Assembly (NCBI GenBank): GCA_030447955.1
Contig: JAUJNY010000002.1
Span: 15,970 to 79,969 of the forward strand
Source of the DNA: Jiangellales bacterium
Lineage (GTDB): Bacteria > Actinomycetota > Actinomycetes > Jiangellales > Jiangellaceae
Direction of reading: 5' to 3'
Length of the DNA: 64,000 bases
Position numbers and translations under genes: made by a program. Position 1 is the first letter of the stretch. Every line of letters starts with the position of its first letter. This document shows positions 47,138 to 57,321 of this stretch, in pieces. Below the pieces are notes generated by a model, which saw only the letters and a program-made list of their open reading frames with translations, had not been told where the DNA came from and ran no database searches.

Positions 47138-48109
47138 ATGCCCGCTGTGACTGCCGAGACCATCAGCCTCCCCCGCGTCCCGACACCCGGCCCGGACGCC
47201 GTACAGCGGCGGGTCCGCAGCATCACGACAGCGCCACGTGGCTTTGAGGGCGAGGGCTTCCCCGTGCGGCGGGCATTCGCCGGTGTTGACCAGCGCGACC
47301 TCGACCCGTTCATCCACATGGACCAGATGGGGGAGGTCGAGTACGCCCCGGGCGAGCCGAAGGGCACGTCCTGGCATCCGCACCGCGGCTTTGAGACCGT
47401 CACCTACATGCTCGACGGCGCGATGCAGCACCAGGACTCACATGGCGGCGGCGGGCTGATCAGCGACGGGGCGACGCAGTGGATGACCGCGGGCGGCGGC
47501 ATCCTGCACATCGAGACCCCGCCGGAGCAGCTGGTCGTCTCGGGCGGGCTGTTCCACGGCTTCCAGCTGTGGGTCAACCTGCCGGCCAAGGACAAGATGA
47601 CCGCTCCGGCCTACCAAAGCCTGGAGGGCAGCGACGTCACCCTCCTCGCGTCCGCTGACGGCGGGGCGCTGCTGCGTCTCATCGCTGGTGACATCGGCGG
47701 GCACCGCGGCCCCGGGTCCACCCGTACGCCGATCAGCCTCGTGCACGCCACCATCAGTGCCGGCGCGCAGCTGGAGCTGCCGTGGCGCCCCGACTTCAAC
47801 GCGCTGGTGTACGTGCTCTCGGGCGCCGGCACCGTAGGCGCGCAGTCCCACGCGGTACGCGCCGGCCAGCTCGCCGTCCTGGGCGCCGGGAACTCACTCA
47901 CCCTGCGCGCCGATGCCGCGCAGGAGTCGCGCAGCCCGGCGCTCGACGTGCTCCTGCTCGGGGGCCGACCGATCCGCGAGCCGATCGCCGCGTACGGGCC
48001 CTTCGTCATGAACACCCGCGCCCAGCTCGTGCAGGCGGTGAGCGACTACCAGTCCGGCCGGCTCGGGGTGATCCCCCCGGATGCGCTGATGCCGCACGCC
48101 GTGCGCTGA
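47138..48109 (+). CDS. Pirin-family protein
   Basis: The protein has 323 residues with two cupin domains. The N-terminal one has the metal site motif 'HPHRGFETVTYMLDGAMQHQDS', then 'GDVQWMTAG'-like 'GATQWMTAGGGILHIE', as in pirins that have quercetinase-type activity. The C-terminal cupin follows from ~190. The ATG at 47138 has GAGGAG upstream; in-frame sequence before it is not pirin-like. Bacterial pirins bind iron and vary widely in role. It stands alone on this strand, convergent with the small coiled-coil gene. Confidence 0.93.
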   Translation: MPAVTAETISLPRVPTPGPDAVQRRVRSITTAPRGFEGEGFPVRRAFAGVDQRDLDPFIHMDQMGEVEYAPGEPKGTSWHPHRGFETVTYMLDGAMQHQDSHGGGGLISDGATQWMTAGGGILHIETPPEQLVVSGGLFHGFQLWVNLPAKDKMTAPAYQSLEGSDVTLLASADGGALLRLIAGDIGGHRGPGSTRTPISLVHATISAGAQLELPWRPDFNALVYVLSGAGTVGAQSHAVRAGQLAVLGAGNSLTLRADAAQESRSPALDVLLLGGRPIREPIAAYGPFVMNTRAQLVQAVSDYQSGRLGVIPPDALMPHAVR

Positions 48110-48119
48110 AGCCGCGACG

Positions 48120-48413
48120 TTAGGACTCGAGCCGGGTCACCCGGTGCCCGAGGTCGGTGACGGCGCCGACGATCTGTTCGTTCTGCCGCTCCAAGCGGTC
48201 CATGCGGCTGCCGAGGTCGGCACGTAGGTCGTCCATGCGATGACCGACGTCGTCGATCCGGCGAACGAAGTCGTCCATGCAGTGACCCAAGTCGTCCATG
48301 CGGTGACCGAAGTCGTCTAAGCGCTTGCCAAGCAGGCCCACGATGACGTACATCGCGCCGACGGCGAGCGTTACCAGCCCGCCGACGGTCCCCAGGTACG
48401 CGGCCAGGTCCAC
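48120..48413 (-). CDS. Small membrane protein with heptad coiled coil
   Basis: The protein has 97 residues. One N-terminal membrane segment ('LGTVGGLVTLAVGAMYVIVGLL', ~7-28) is followed by a run of 7-residue repeats (D-D-[LFV]-[GVR]-[HR]-[RCI]-M-type) spanning ~30-70 and a polar tail ending 'LGHRVTRLES'. The repeat period of seven with hydrophobic positions fits a parallel coiled coil that should make an oligomer. GTG 48413 begins this reading; a longer frame upstream would run through the MarR gene in another frame. No family is recognised. Confidence 0.65.
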   Translation of the reverse strand: MDLAAYLGTVGGLVTLAVGAMYVIVGLLGKRLDDFGHRMDDLGHCMDDFVRRIDDVGHRMDDLRADLGSRMDRLERQNEQIVGAVTDLGHRVTRLES

Positions 48414-48487
48414 AGCCCCAGAGTAGAGCCAACGCCACGGCCGCCGGGTATCCCCGTAGCCGGCTGTGGACGGCCGGAGCCGTGACG

Positions 48488-48994
48488 TCAGCGGGCCTGC
48501 TCCTGCTGGCGGCGGTGCAGGACCTCGGTCAACGCCTCGACGGAGCGCAGCAGGGCCCGCTGGTCGCGCGAACTCAGCTCGGCGAAGATCTCGGCCTTGT
48601 GCCCACACTGGCGGGCCCACTGCTCGCCGACCACCCGGCGGCCCTCCGCGGTGAGCTCGACACACGTCGCCCGCCGGTCCTTCGGGTGCGGCGCGCGGCG
48701 GACCAGGCCCTCGCCTTCCAAAGCGTCGACCAGTGAGGTGACGGCGCGCGGAGTGACTCCGAGGAGCTCTGTCAGCGCCCGCATGATCATGGGGTGGCCG
48801 GCGCGCGCCAGCTCGGCCAGCGCCCGCATCCGGGTGGGGGATACGTCGTCGCCGGGGCCGCCACGGATGTAGCGGATCCACAGCGGGCCGAACCGGGCGA
48901 ACGCCTCCACGAGCAGGTCGGGCACGCTGTCGGCTGCACCATTCTCAGCCGAACGGCTGCTGGACGACTGCCGCTGGGTCATGTGCCCGCTCAT
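48488..48994 (-). CDS. MarR-family transcriptional regulator
   Basis: The protein has 168 residues. The winged helix lies at ~50-125: 'MRALAELARAGHPMIMRALTELLGVTPRAVTSLVDALEGEGLVRRAPHPKDRRATCVELTAEG', where 'DRR' with the beta wing is the MarR signature. The C-terminal helix 'LLRSVEALTEVLHRRQ' forms the dimer face. ATG 48994 and ATG 48982 are both possible. It is divergent from an MMPL-type exporter with 82 bp between, so it probably represses that gene and itself, releasing on binding of a small molecule. Confidence 0.92.
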   Translation of the reverse strand: MSGHMTQRQSSSSRSAENGAADSVPDLLVEAFARFGPLWIRYIRGGPGDDVSPTRMRALAELARAGHPMIMRALTELLGVTPRAVTSLVDALEGEGLVRRAPHPKDRRATCVELTAEGRRVVGEQWARQCGHKAEIFAELSSRDQRALLRSVEALTEVLHRRQQEQAR

Positions 48995-49023
48995 TGTGTA
49001 GACATCCACTATTACTTCCTCTA

Positions 49024-49031
49024 GCGTACGC
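49024..49031. promoter_or_regulatory. Possible MarR operator core
   Basis: GCGTACGC is a perfect 8-bp palindrome in the gap between the divergent marR and MMPL genes, flanked by CTA on one side. A palindrome this short is frequent in such a GC-rich genome, so support is low. Confidence 0.25.
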
Positions 49032-49076
49032 GCCGCGTCAACTTGGTAGCACACGTCTCGCTGAAGGATCGCCGTC

Positions 49077-51257
49077 ATGACCCGCTTCGCCCGCGCCGTC
49101 CTGCGCCACCGCAAGCTCGTAGGACTTGCATGGATCATCCTGTTCCTCCTCGGCGGCGCGCTGGCGCAGACGACTACCGAGCGGTTGACCTTCGACTTCT
49201 CGCTGCCCGGGCAGCCCGGGTACGAGACCGAGCAGCAGATCCTCGAGATCTACGGCAACGGCGGTTCCAACCCCCCGTACATCCCGGTCGTCACGGTGCC
49301 CGAAGGTGAGACAGTCGAGGAGCGGCGAGCGGAGATCGCGGGGGTCTTCGACACGTTGCAGGCGGGCCTGCCGCAGTTCCGCGTCGTCGACTACGACGCC
49401 ACCGGCGACCCGGCGTTCCTGACCGAGGACGGCCGGACGACGTACGGGCTGGTGTTCGCTCCACCCTTCACCGGTTTCGACTACTTCCCGGAGAAGCAGA
49501 TCGAGCCGATCCTCGAGCAGCAGGCGCAGGCAACCGGGCTCGACATCGGGCTGACCGGCTACAACCTGCTCGCCGCGGGCAGCTCCGGGGAGGCCGAGGA
49601 ACCCTCGGTGCTGAGCGAGACTCTGCTGGGCGCGCTCGGCGCACTGGTCGTGCTCGCCTTTGTGTTCGCGTCGTTCCTCGCACTCGTGCCGTTGCTCGTC
49701 GCAGCGGTCTCGATCCTCACGACGTTCCTCATCGTCTTGGGCCTGACCTACCTCACCGACGTGTCTTTCATCGTGCAGTTCCTCATCTCGCTGGTCGGCC
49801 TGGGCGTCGCGATCGACTACTCCCTGCTGCTGGTCACCCGCTGGCGGGAGGAGCGCGAGCACGGCCGCTCCAACGAGGACGCCATCGTCGAAGCCATGCG
49901 TACGGCCGGCCGGGCGGTGCTCTCCAGTGCCGGCACGGTCGCGATCAGCCTCATCGCGCTCGTGATCGTCCCCGTCCCCTTCCTGCGCAGCATGGGCATC
50001 GGCGGCATGCTGATCCCGGTCGTCAGCAGCGCGGTGGTGCTCACGATGCTGCCGGCGCTGCTGGGAGCGCGCTTCCGCGGCCGCGAGCTGGGTGTGGCCG
50101 TCGACTGGCCCAAGATCCGGCACGAGTCCAGCGCCTCCCGCGCCTGGCGGGCCTGGGGAGCTCTGGTCGTGCGGCACCGCTGGATCGCCGCCGGTGCAGC
50201 GACGGCAGTGCTCGTCGCGCTGATCGTCCCGCTTTTCGGCATCAAGATCGGAGCGGCGCGGACTGAGTCGCTGGCCAGCGGCGGACCGGCGGTCGAGGCC
50301 TTGTCGACGCTGCGCGATGGAGGCGTGCCGGCCGGCGTCGTCTCACCGGTCGAGGTGCTCGTGCGCGGCGGTGACCCGGATGCGGTCGCCGAGCAGGCGA
50401 GCGGCGTCGAGGGTGTGGCGACCGCTTTTGCGCCGGAGGGGCCGGTGTGGCGCCAGGGCGAGTCCGCTCTGGTCTCGGTCATCCCGACGGAGGAGTCGGT
50501 CGACACGACGAACAGTCAGGTCGTCCGGCGCCTCGACGACGCCATCGGTGACCTTCCGGGAGTCGTGGGGGAGGCGGGCACCGGCGCAACGGTGCTCGAC
50601 TATGTCGACGCCGTCTACGGCGCCTTCCCGCTGGTGCTCAGCCTCATCGCGCTCATCACCTTCCTGCTGCTCGTACGAGCTTTCCGCTCGATCGTGCTGC
50701 CGCTCAAGGCTGTGGCGCTCAACGTCCTCTCGGTGGCCGCGACATTCGGCGGCACAGTGCTGTTCTGGCAGTACGGCTTCGGCTCGGACGAGATCTTCGA
50801 CGTGGCAGCCACCGGAGCGATTACGTTCTGGCTGCCGATCCTGATCTTCGCGTTCCTCTTCGGGCTGTCGATGGACTACGAGGTGTTCATCCTGTCCCGG
50901 ATGCGGGAGGAGTACGACCGCACCGGGTCGACGAACGAGGCGGTGATCGAGGGCATGGGCCGCACCGGGCGGCTGGTCACCAGCGCTGCACTCATCCTCT
51001 TCCTGGCCTTTATCGCGCTCGCCTCGGCGCCCGGCACGGACATCAAGCTGTTCGCCACCGCGTTGGGGTTCGGCATCCTCCTCGACGCCACGATCGTGCG
51101 CGGGCTGCTGGTGCCGGCGCTGGTGTCGCTGTTCGGCCGCTGGAACTGGTGGTTGCCGGGATGGGCGGCACGCGTCGTACGTGCTCCCGCCCATGCGGCG
51201 ATCCCGGAGCAGCGCCAGCCTGCCCGGGAGCCGGTGACCGGCGTGACAGCTCGCTGA
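49077..51257 (+). CDS. MMPL/RND-family exporter
   Basis: The protein has 726 residues with two repeats, each one helix, a large outer loop and about five more helices. Each half has the family motif: 'GLGVAIDYSLLLVTRWREE' and 'FLFGLSMDYEVFILSRMREEYD', with the charged D-Y pair used for proton coupling. The ATG at 49077 lies after 82 bp containing a possible MarR site. MMPL proteins export lipids or small hydrophobic molecules; the substrate is not known. It is shorter than most mycobacterial MmpL proteins, as usual in other actinobacteria. Confidence 0.93.
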   Translation: MTRFARAVLRHRKLVGLAWIILFLLGGALAQTTTERLTFDFSLPGQPGYETEQQILEIYGNGGSNPPYIPVVTVPEGETVEERRAEIAGVFDTLQAGLPQFRVVDYDATGDPAFLTEDGRTTYGLVFAPPFTGFDYFPEKQIEPILEQQAQATGLDIGLTGYNLLAAGSSGEAEEPSVLSETLLGALGALVVLAFVFASFLALVPLLVAAVSILTTFLIVLGLTYLTDVSFIVQFLISLVGLGVAIDYSLLLVTRWREEREHGRSNEDAIVEAMRTAGRAVLSSAGTVAISLIALVIVPVPFLRSMGIGGMLIPVVSSAVVLTMLPALLGARFRGRELGVAVDWPKIRHESSASRAWRAWGALVVRHRWIAAGAATAVLVALIVPLFGIKIGAARTESLASGGPAVEALSTLRDGGVPAGVVSPVEVLVRGGDPDAVAEQASGVEGVATAFAPEGPVWRQGESALVSVIPTEESVDTTNSQVVRRLDDAIGDLPGVVGEAGTGATVLDYVDAVYGAFPLVLSLIALITFLLLVRAFRSIVLPLKAVALNVLSVAATFGGTVLFWQYGFGSDEIFDVAATGAITFWLPILIFAFLFGLSMDYEVFILSRMREEYDRTGSTNEAVIEGMGRTGRLVTSAALILFLAFIALASAPGTDIKLFATALGFGILLDATIVRGLLVPALVSLFGRWNWWLPGWAARVVRAPAHAAIPEQRQPAREPVTGVTAR

Positions 51258-51314
51258 GCCGTACGGGCCGTCGGCCGGGCTTGTCTGTCCTAGCGGCTGC
51301 ATAGGGTGGCCGTC

Positions 51315-52289
<975 letters not shown>

Positions 52290-52311
52290 GCGATCACGGA
52301 GCGGTGTGCTG

Positions 52312-53121
52312 ATGAGTACGGCGACAGCTTCTCGACCACCCGCGCCTACCGGGTTGGTGTGGCGACAGTTCGACCACTGGCGAGCCCGCTGGCGCCGCAC
52401 CTGGCGTGGCAGCGCGATCACGAACTTCGTGCTGCCGGTGCTCTACCTGCTCGCGATGGGCGTCGGGCTCGGTGCGTACGTCGACTCCGGTGGTGCTCGG
52501 GCATCGCTCGGCGGCACCGACTACCTCGACTTCATTGCGCCGGGCCTGCTCGCGACCGCGGTCATGCAGAACGCCGTCGGCGCCTCGACCTGGCCGGTCA
52601 TGGGCGCGATCAAGTGGGACAAGACCTACCACGCGATGATCGCCACCCCGTTGCGCACCCGCGACATCCTGATCGGCAACCTCGGGCTGATCGCGGCCCG
52701 TCTCACGCTGACCGCGGCGGTGTTCTGGGTGGTGCTGGTGATCTTCGGTGTGGCGGTGCTCCCGTGGGCCGTTCTCGCCGTACCGGCCGGGGTCCTGGTC
52801 GGTCTTGCGCACTCCACACCGCTTTTCGCGTTCGCCGCCTGGCTCGAGCGCGAGACCGGATTCATGCTGTTCTACCGGATCGGCGTGGTGCCCATGTTCT
52901 TGTTCTCGGGCGCGTTCTTCCCGGTGTCGCAGCTGCCTGACCCGCTGGAGTGGCTCGCGCAGGTGATGCCGCTCTACCACGGCGTCGAGCTGGTGCGCGG
53001 CCTCACGCTCGGGACTCCCGACCTGCTCGCCGACCTGGGTCACGTCGCCTACCTGGCGCTGTGGTGCGGGGTCGGTTTCCTGCTCGCCGACCGGGCGCTG
53101 GCGCGCCGGCTGGGGGGCTGA
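52312..53121 (+). CDS. ABC-2 type transporter permease
   Basis: The protein has 269 residues. It has six membrane segments in ABC-2 layout, with the conserved 'YLDFIAPGLLATAVMQNA', 'TYHAMIATPLRTRDILIGN' and 'MPLYHGVELVRGLTLG' near the end. ATG 52312 follows the ATPase by 22 bp. The next permease begins 2 bp beyond its stop, so one transporter is likely built from the ATPase and both permeases. Substrate unknown. Confidence 0.93.
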   Translation: MSTATASRPPAPTGLVWRQFDHWRARWRRTWRGSAITNFVLPVLYLLAMGVGLGAYVDSGGARASLGGTDYLDFIAPGLLATAVMQNAVGASTWPVMGAIKWDKTYHAMIATPLRTRDILIGNLGLIAARLTLTAAVFWVVLVIFGVAVLPWAVLAVPAGVLVGLAHSTPLFAFAAWLERETGFMLFYRIGVVPMFLFSGAFFPVSQLPDPLEWLAQVMPLYHGVELVRGLTLGTPDLLADLGHVAYLALWCGVGFLLADRALARRLGG

Positions 53122-53123
53122 CG

Positions 53124-53954
53124 ATGACGGCCGACAGGGTCAACGACCTGATCGCGCCCGGAGCGGCCCGGGTAGTGCCGCAGCCGCTCGGCCGGTTCGC
53201 GGCCCGGCATCTCGTCGATCGCAACTACCGCGTGTACCGGCGGGACTGGCTGCTCTTCATCACCGGCTTCCTCGAGCCGCTGCTCTACCTGCTCTCCATC
53301 GGCATCGGCATCGAGCAGCTGGTCGGCGACTTCACGTTGCCCAACGGGTCCCGCGTCTCCTACACCGAGTTCGTGGCCCCGGCGATGCTGGCCGCATCGG
53401 CGATGAACGGCTCGCTCTTCGACGCGACGTTCGGTGTCTTCTTCAAGCTGAAGTACGAGAAGGTCTACGACGCCGTCCTGGCTACGCCGCTGCGGCCGGT
53501 CGATGTGGCCGTCGGCGAGCTGGTGTGGTCGCTGGTGCGCGGGGCCCTGTACGCCGGCGCCTTCGTGGTGGTGATGGCGGTGCTCGGGCTCACCAGCTCC
53601 GGGTGGACGGTCCTCGCGCCGGTCGCCGCAGTCGTTATCGGATATGCCTTCGCCGGTGCGGGCATGGCTTTGACGACGTGGATGCGCACCTGGCAGGACT
53701 TCGACTTCATCACGCTGGCGGTGCTGCCGATGTTCTTGTTCTCGGCGACCTTCTTTCCGCTGGACCGCTACCCCGACGGTGTGCAGTGGCTGGTTCAGCT
53801 CACACCGCTCTACCACGGCGTGGTGCTCTGTCGGGGCCTGACCACCGGTGCCGTCGGTGTCGAGATGCTGATCGCGGTGGCGTACCTGCTCGTGATGGGG
53901 ACTGTGGGGCTGCTTGTCGCCTCCCGCCGGATCGGTGCGCTACTCCTGCGCTGA
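53124..53954 (+). CDS. ABC-2 type transporter permease
   Basis: The protein has 276 residues. It matches the preceding permease in layout ('YTEFVAPAMLAASAMNGS', 'YDAVLATPLRPVDVAVGEL', 'TPLYHGVVLCRGLTTG') and is probably a duplicate that forms a heterodimer with it. The ATG at 53124 lies 2 bp after the previous stop. The heterodimer forms the export channel driven by the ATPase upstream. Substrate unknown. Confidence 0.93.
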   Translation: MTADRVNDLIAPGAARVVPQPLGRFAARHLVDRNYRVYRRDWLLFITGFLEPLLYLLSIGIGIEQLVGDFTLPNGSRVSYTEFVAPAMLAASAMNGSLFDATFGVFFKLKYEKVYDAVLATPLRPVDVAVGELVWSLVRGALYAGAFVVVMAVLGLTSSGWTVLAPVAAVVIGYAFAGAGMALTTWMRTWQDFDFITLAVLPMFLFSATFFPLDRYPDGVQWLVQLTPLYHGVVLCRGLTTGAVGVEMLIAVAYLLVMGTVGLLVASRRIGALLLR

Positions 53955-54006
53955 CCAGCGCGCGCTAGGTTCGTCCAGGCACGCAAGCGGCGGCGGGGGG
54001 AGGCTA

Positions 54007-55053
54007 GTGCCGACCCTCCTCTACCGGGTTGCGCGCCTCGTGCGCACCCGGCTTACCGCGTGGCGGTTGCCGCTGGCCATTGTCGTGTTCGTCTTCACCA
54101 CGAGTTGGCTCGCCATGTGGCTGGTGGAGCCCGCTGGCAACACCATCACCAGCCCGGCGAACTACTGGTGGTACTTCATCGTCACGGCGGCCACGGTCGG
54201 CTACGGCGACTTCTTCCCGGAGTCCATCGGGGGGCACATCGTCGGCGCCTACGTCATCATCGGCGGCATCGTGACCCTGACCATCCTGTTCGCCCAGCTG
54301 GCTTCGTACATCCAGTCCATCAGGGGAAGGCGGATCAGAGGCGTGGTGGCGCTCGACCTCGAGGGGCACATCGTTGTCCTCGGTTACACGCCCGGCCGCA
54401 CCGAGAGGATCCTGGCCGAGCTGGCGGCCGAGCGGCGCGTCCGGGTGGCCCTGTGCGCCTGGGAGGACGTCGAGGAGAACCCGGTGCCGGAGCAGGCCGA
54501 GGTGCAGTTCGTGCGCGGCGACCTCACCACCGTCGATGTGATGACGCGAGCCTGTGTGGCGCGGGCGCGCACCGTGGTCATCGACGGGCGCGACGACAAC
54601 GAGACGCTCACCATCGCCGTGGCCGTCGACCACGCCAATCCCGAGGTGCACATGGTCGCAGCCCTGCGCGACCTCGGTCGCTGCGACCACCTGCGCTACG
54701 TCAACCCCCGCGTGCAGTGCGTGCAGTGGCACATGCTGTACCTGCTCACCGAGGAAGCCCTCGACCCGGGCATCACCCAGGTCTACAACGACCTGATGAG
54801 CAGTGGCGGGCGCGCCAACACCTACTCGCTGCGGCTGCCTCGCGGCTTCCCGTACGCGACCTTCGGCGACTGCCAGACTCACTTCGGGAACCGCTTTGCC
54901 GCAACCCTGCTCGCCATTCGGGGCAGCGACGGCCTGGTCGTCAGCCCTCGCTGGGACACCCCCGTGGACGAGGGCACGGTCCTGTACTACGTCGCCGCCG
55001 GGCGCATCGACCCCGCAGACCTCGGCCGATCACCCAGCGCCCGAGCCCGGTGA
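54007..55053 (+). CDS. Two-helix potassium channel with RCK domain
   Basis: The protein has 348 residues. Helix 1 is 'LPLAIVVFVFTTSWLAMWLV', the pore loop 'WWYFIVTAATVGYGDFFPE' carries the K+ filter TVGYG, and helix 2 is 'GAYVIIGGIVTLTILFAQLA'. An RCK/TrkA-N domain follows ('GHIVVLGYTPGRTERILAEL', 'VQFVRGDLTTVDVMTRA', 'VVIDGRDDNETLTIAVAVDHANP'), ending in a TrkA-C type segment. This is a KefC/MthK-like gated channel. GTG 54007 has GGGGGGAGG upstream. Confidence 0.93.
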   Translation: MPTLLYRVARLVRTRLTAWRLPLAIVVFVFTTSWLAMWLVEPAGNTITSPANYWWYFIVTAATVGYGDFFPESIGGHIVGAYVIIGGIVTLTILFAQLASYIQSIRGRRIRGVVALDLEGHIVVLGYTPGRTERILAELAAERRVRVALCAWEDVEENPVPEQAEVQFVRGDLTTVDVMTRACVARARTVVIDGRDDNETLTIAVAVDHANPEVHMVAALRDLGRCDHLRYVNPRVQCVQWHMLYLLTEEALDPGITQVYNDLMSSGGRANTYSLRLPRGFPYATFGDCQTHFGNRFAATLLAIRGSDGLVVSPRWDTPVDEGTVLYYVAAGRIDPADLGRSPSARAR

Positions 55054-55141
55054 CCGGGCCATCACGATCGCTTAGCCCACCGACGCCATGGGTAGCGGCC
55101 TACCGGCGGTAACCACACATGACCACTCGGGAGGAAGCGCG

Positions 55142-56332
55142 TTGAAGGCAGTCACGTGGCAAGGCAAGCGAGACGTGCGGGTCGACACCGTGCCCGACCC
55201 GACCATCCAGGAACCGACCGATGCGATCATCCGCGTCACCACCACCGGTCTGTGCGGCTCCGACCTGCACCTCTACGAAGTGATGGGTCCCTTCCTCGAC
55301 GCTGGGGATGTCCTCGGCCACGAGCCGATGGGCATCGTCGAGGAGGTCGGCAGCGAGGTCAGGAACCTGGCGCCGGGCGACCGCGTCGTGGTCCCCTTCC
55401 AGATCGCCTGTGGACACTGCTTCATGTGTGGCCAGGGGCTGCCCACCCAGTGCGAGACGACCCAGGTGCGCGACCAGGGCATGGGCGCGGCGATCTTCGG
55501 CTACACCAAGCTGTACGGGCAGGTGCCCGGCGGCCAGGCGGAGTACCTACGGGTCCCGCAGGCCCAGTACGGGCCGATCAAAGTGCCCGCCGGCCCGCCG
55601 GACGACCGGTTCGTCTACCTCTCCGACGTGCTGCCCACGGCCTGGCAGGCGGTGCAGTACGCCGACATCCCGACCGGCGGCAGTGTCGTCGTCCTCGGAC
55701 TCGGGCCGATCGGCGACATGGCGACCCGGATCGCCTACCACCAGGGGGCGGGCAAGATCATCGGTATCGACCTGGTACCCGAGCGGCTGGAGCGGGTGCG
55801 AGCCCACGGGGTCGGGGTTGAGGCGCTGGACCTGCGCGATCACGACGACATCGCCGAAGTTGTCCGCGAGCTCACCGACGGCAGGGGCCCCGACTCGGTC
55901 ATCGATGCGGTCGGCATGGAGGCGCACGGGTCCCCGTCCGCCAAGGCCGCCCACACGATGGTGGGGCTGCTGCCGGACGCCGTGGGCCAGAAGATGATGG
56001 ACAAGGCAGGGATCGACCGGCTGGCGGCGCTGCAACTGGCCATCGACATCGTGCGGCGCGGGGGCACCGTGTCGGTCAGCGGGGTGTACGGCGGCATGGC
56101 CGACCCACTGCCGATGCTGACCCTTTTCGACAAGCAGATCCAGCTGCGCATGGGTCAGGCCAACGTCAGGCGCTGGGTCGACGACCTCCTGCCCCTGGTG
56201 ATGGACGACTCCGACCCGCTCGGGGTCGAGAGCTTCGCGACGCACCGGCTCCCGCTCGACCAGGCGCCGGACGCGTACGAGCAGTTCCAGCAGAAGAAGG
56301 ACGGAACGGTCAAGGTTCTGTTCCAGCCGTAG
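55142..56332 (+). CDS. Zinc-dependent alcohol dehydrogenase
   Basis: The protein has 396 residues. It begins MKAVTWQGKRDVRVDTVPDP, the usual start for glutathione-independent formaldehyde dehydrogenase-like and related zinc ADHs. Catalytic zinc ligands are the Cys of 'GLCGSDLH' and the His of 'LGHEPMG'; structural zinc is bound by the four Cys in 'CGHCFMCGQGLPTQC'. NAD binding is at 'VVVLGLGPIGDMATRIA'. I chose TTG 55142 because GGGAGGAAG precedes it; an upstream in-frame start at 55088 lacks one. Substrate unknown. Confidence 0.92.
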   Translation: MKAVTWQGKRDVRVDTVPDPTIQEPTDAIIRVTTTGLCGSDLHLYEVMGPFLDAGDVLGHEPMGIVEEVGSEVRNLAPGDRVVVPFQIACGHCFMCGQGLPTQCETTQVRDQGMGAAIFGYTKLYGQVPGGQAEYLRVPQAQYGPIKVPAGPPDDRFVYLSDVLPTAWQAVQYADIPTGGSVVVLGLGPIGDMATRIAYHQGAGKIIGIDLVPERLERVRAHGVGVEALDLRDHDDIAEVVRELTDGRGPDSVIDAVGMEAHGSPSAKAAHTMVGLLPDAVGQKMMDKAGIDRLAALQLAIDIVRRGGTVSVSGVYGGMADPLPMLTLFDKQIQLRMGQANVRRWVDDLLPLVMDDSDPLGVESFATHRLPLDQAPDAYEQFQQKKDGTVKVLFQP

Positions 56333-56383
56333 GGCGGCGTACGCCGTCACGGGAGCCCGAGACAAACGGCTGACCACATCCGG

Positions 56384-57172
56384 GTGACGGGCACGCACGG
56401 TCCAGCGCAGCGCGGGATCGGCCTACCGGCCGCGGCGATCACCTTTGGCCGCCTCGACGGCAACCGGCACCCCAACGTCGGGGCGCTGCTCGCCGACTAC
56501 GACAAGGACAGCCCCGGGCCCGACATCGTGTGCACCGGGACGATGATCGACGCGAAGGTCTTCCTCACCGCCGCGCACTGCACGGCGTACCTCGACTCGA
56601 TCGGCATCGAGCGGGTGTGGGTGACGTTCGCTCCCGAGTACGACGAGGACTCGACGTCTCGGGCCGGGCTCTTCGCCGGTGGCTACGTCAGCCACCCGGC
56701 GTACGGCAGCGGCGGCGCGAAAGATCCTCACGACATCGCGGTCGTCCTGCTCGACAAGTCGCCCGGTCTCGCTCCCGCCCAGCTGCCCACCGCTGGTCTG
56801 CTGAACCGGCTCAAGAGCGGTCATGAGCTGCGAGAGCGCACCTTCACCACGGTCGGGTACGGCACGGTGCGTGAGACGAAGAAGACCGGACCGCACGCGT
56901 TCTTCTTCGACGGCAAGCGGCGCTTCGTCACGCAGAGCGCGCTCAACCTCCAGCCGAGCTGGCTGCTGCTGTCGATGCAGCCCTCCACCGGCGACGGCGG
57001 CACCTGCTACGGCGACTCCGGCGGCCCGCACTTTCTGGGCGGCGTGAACAGCGACCTGCTGGTGTCCATCACCGTCACCGGCGACGCGATGTGCCGGGCG
57101 ACCGACAAGACCTACCGGCTCGACACGCCCTCGGCCAGGAAGTTCCTCGACAACTTCGTAACCCTGCCCTGA
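56384..57172 (+). CDS. Trypsin-like serine protease without a visible signal peptide
   Basis: The protein has 262 residues. The S1 triad is intact: 'TAAHC' (His), 'HDIAVVLLDK' (Asp) and 'CYGDSGGP' (Ser). Two cysteine pairs fit disulphides around the His and Ser. The start is GTG 56384. The frame is closed just upstream by TAG 56330-56332, the stop of the alcohol dehydrogenase in the same frame, with no start codon between. Therefore no signal peptide can be encoded, which is odd for this secreted family. Either the 5' end has been lost, or the protein acts inside the cell or is exported another way. Confidence 0.8.
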   Translation: MTGTHGPAQRGIGLPAAAITFGRLDGNRHPNVGALLADYDKDSPGPDIVCTGTMIDAKVFLTAAHCTAYLDSIGIERVWVTFAPEYDEDSTSRAGLFAGGYVSHPAYGSGGAKDPHDIAVVLLDKSPGLAPAQLPTAGLLNRLKSGHELRERTFTTVGYGTVRETKKTGPHAFFFDGKRRFVTQSALNLQPSWLLLSMQPSTGDGGTCYGDSGGPHFLGGVNSDLLVSITVTGDAMCRATDKTYRLDTPSARKFLDNFVTLP

Positions 57173-57321
57173 GGTAACTGCCGCCCGAAGAGCTCTCGAT
57201 GCACCGCACAGAGCGCGCGACGGTGCTGTGGGCGCACTGCCACGCCTCGTGATGGCGTGCCGGAACCGGGCGCGGCCGGCGTGCGTCGCATCGGTCGCTG
57301 GGAGGAGAGAGGGGCTCGGCC

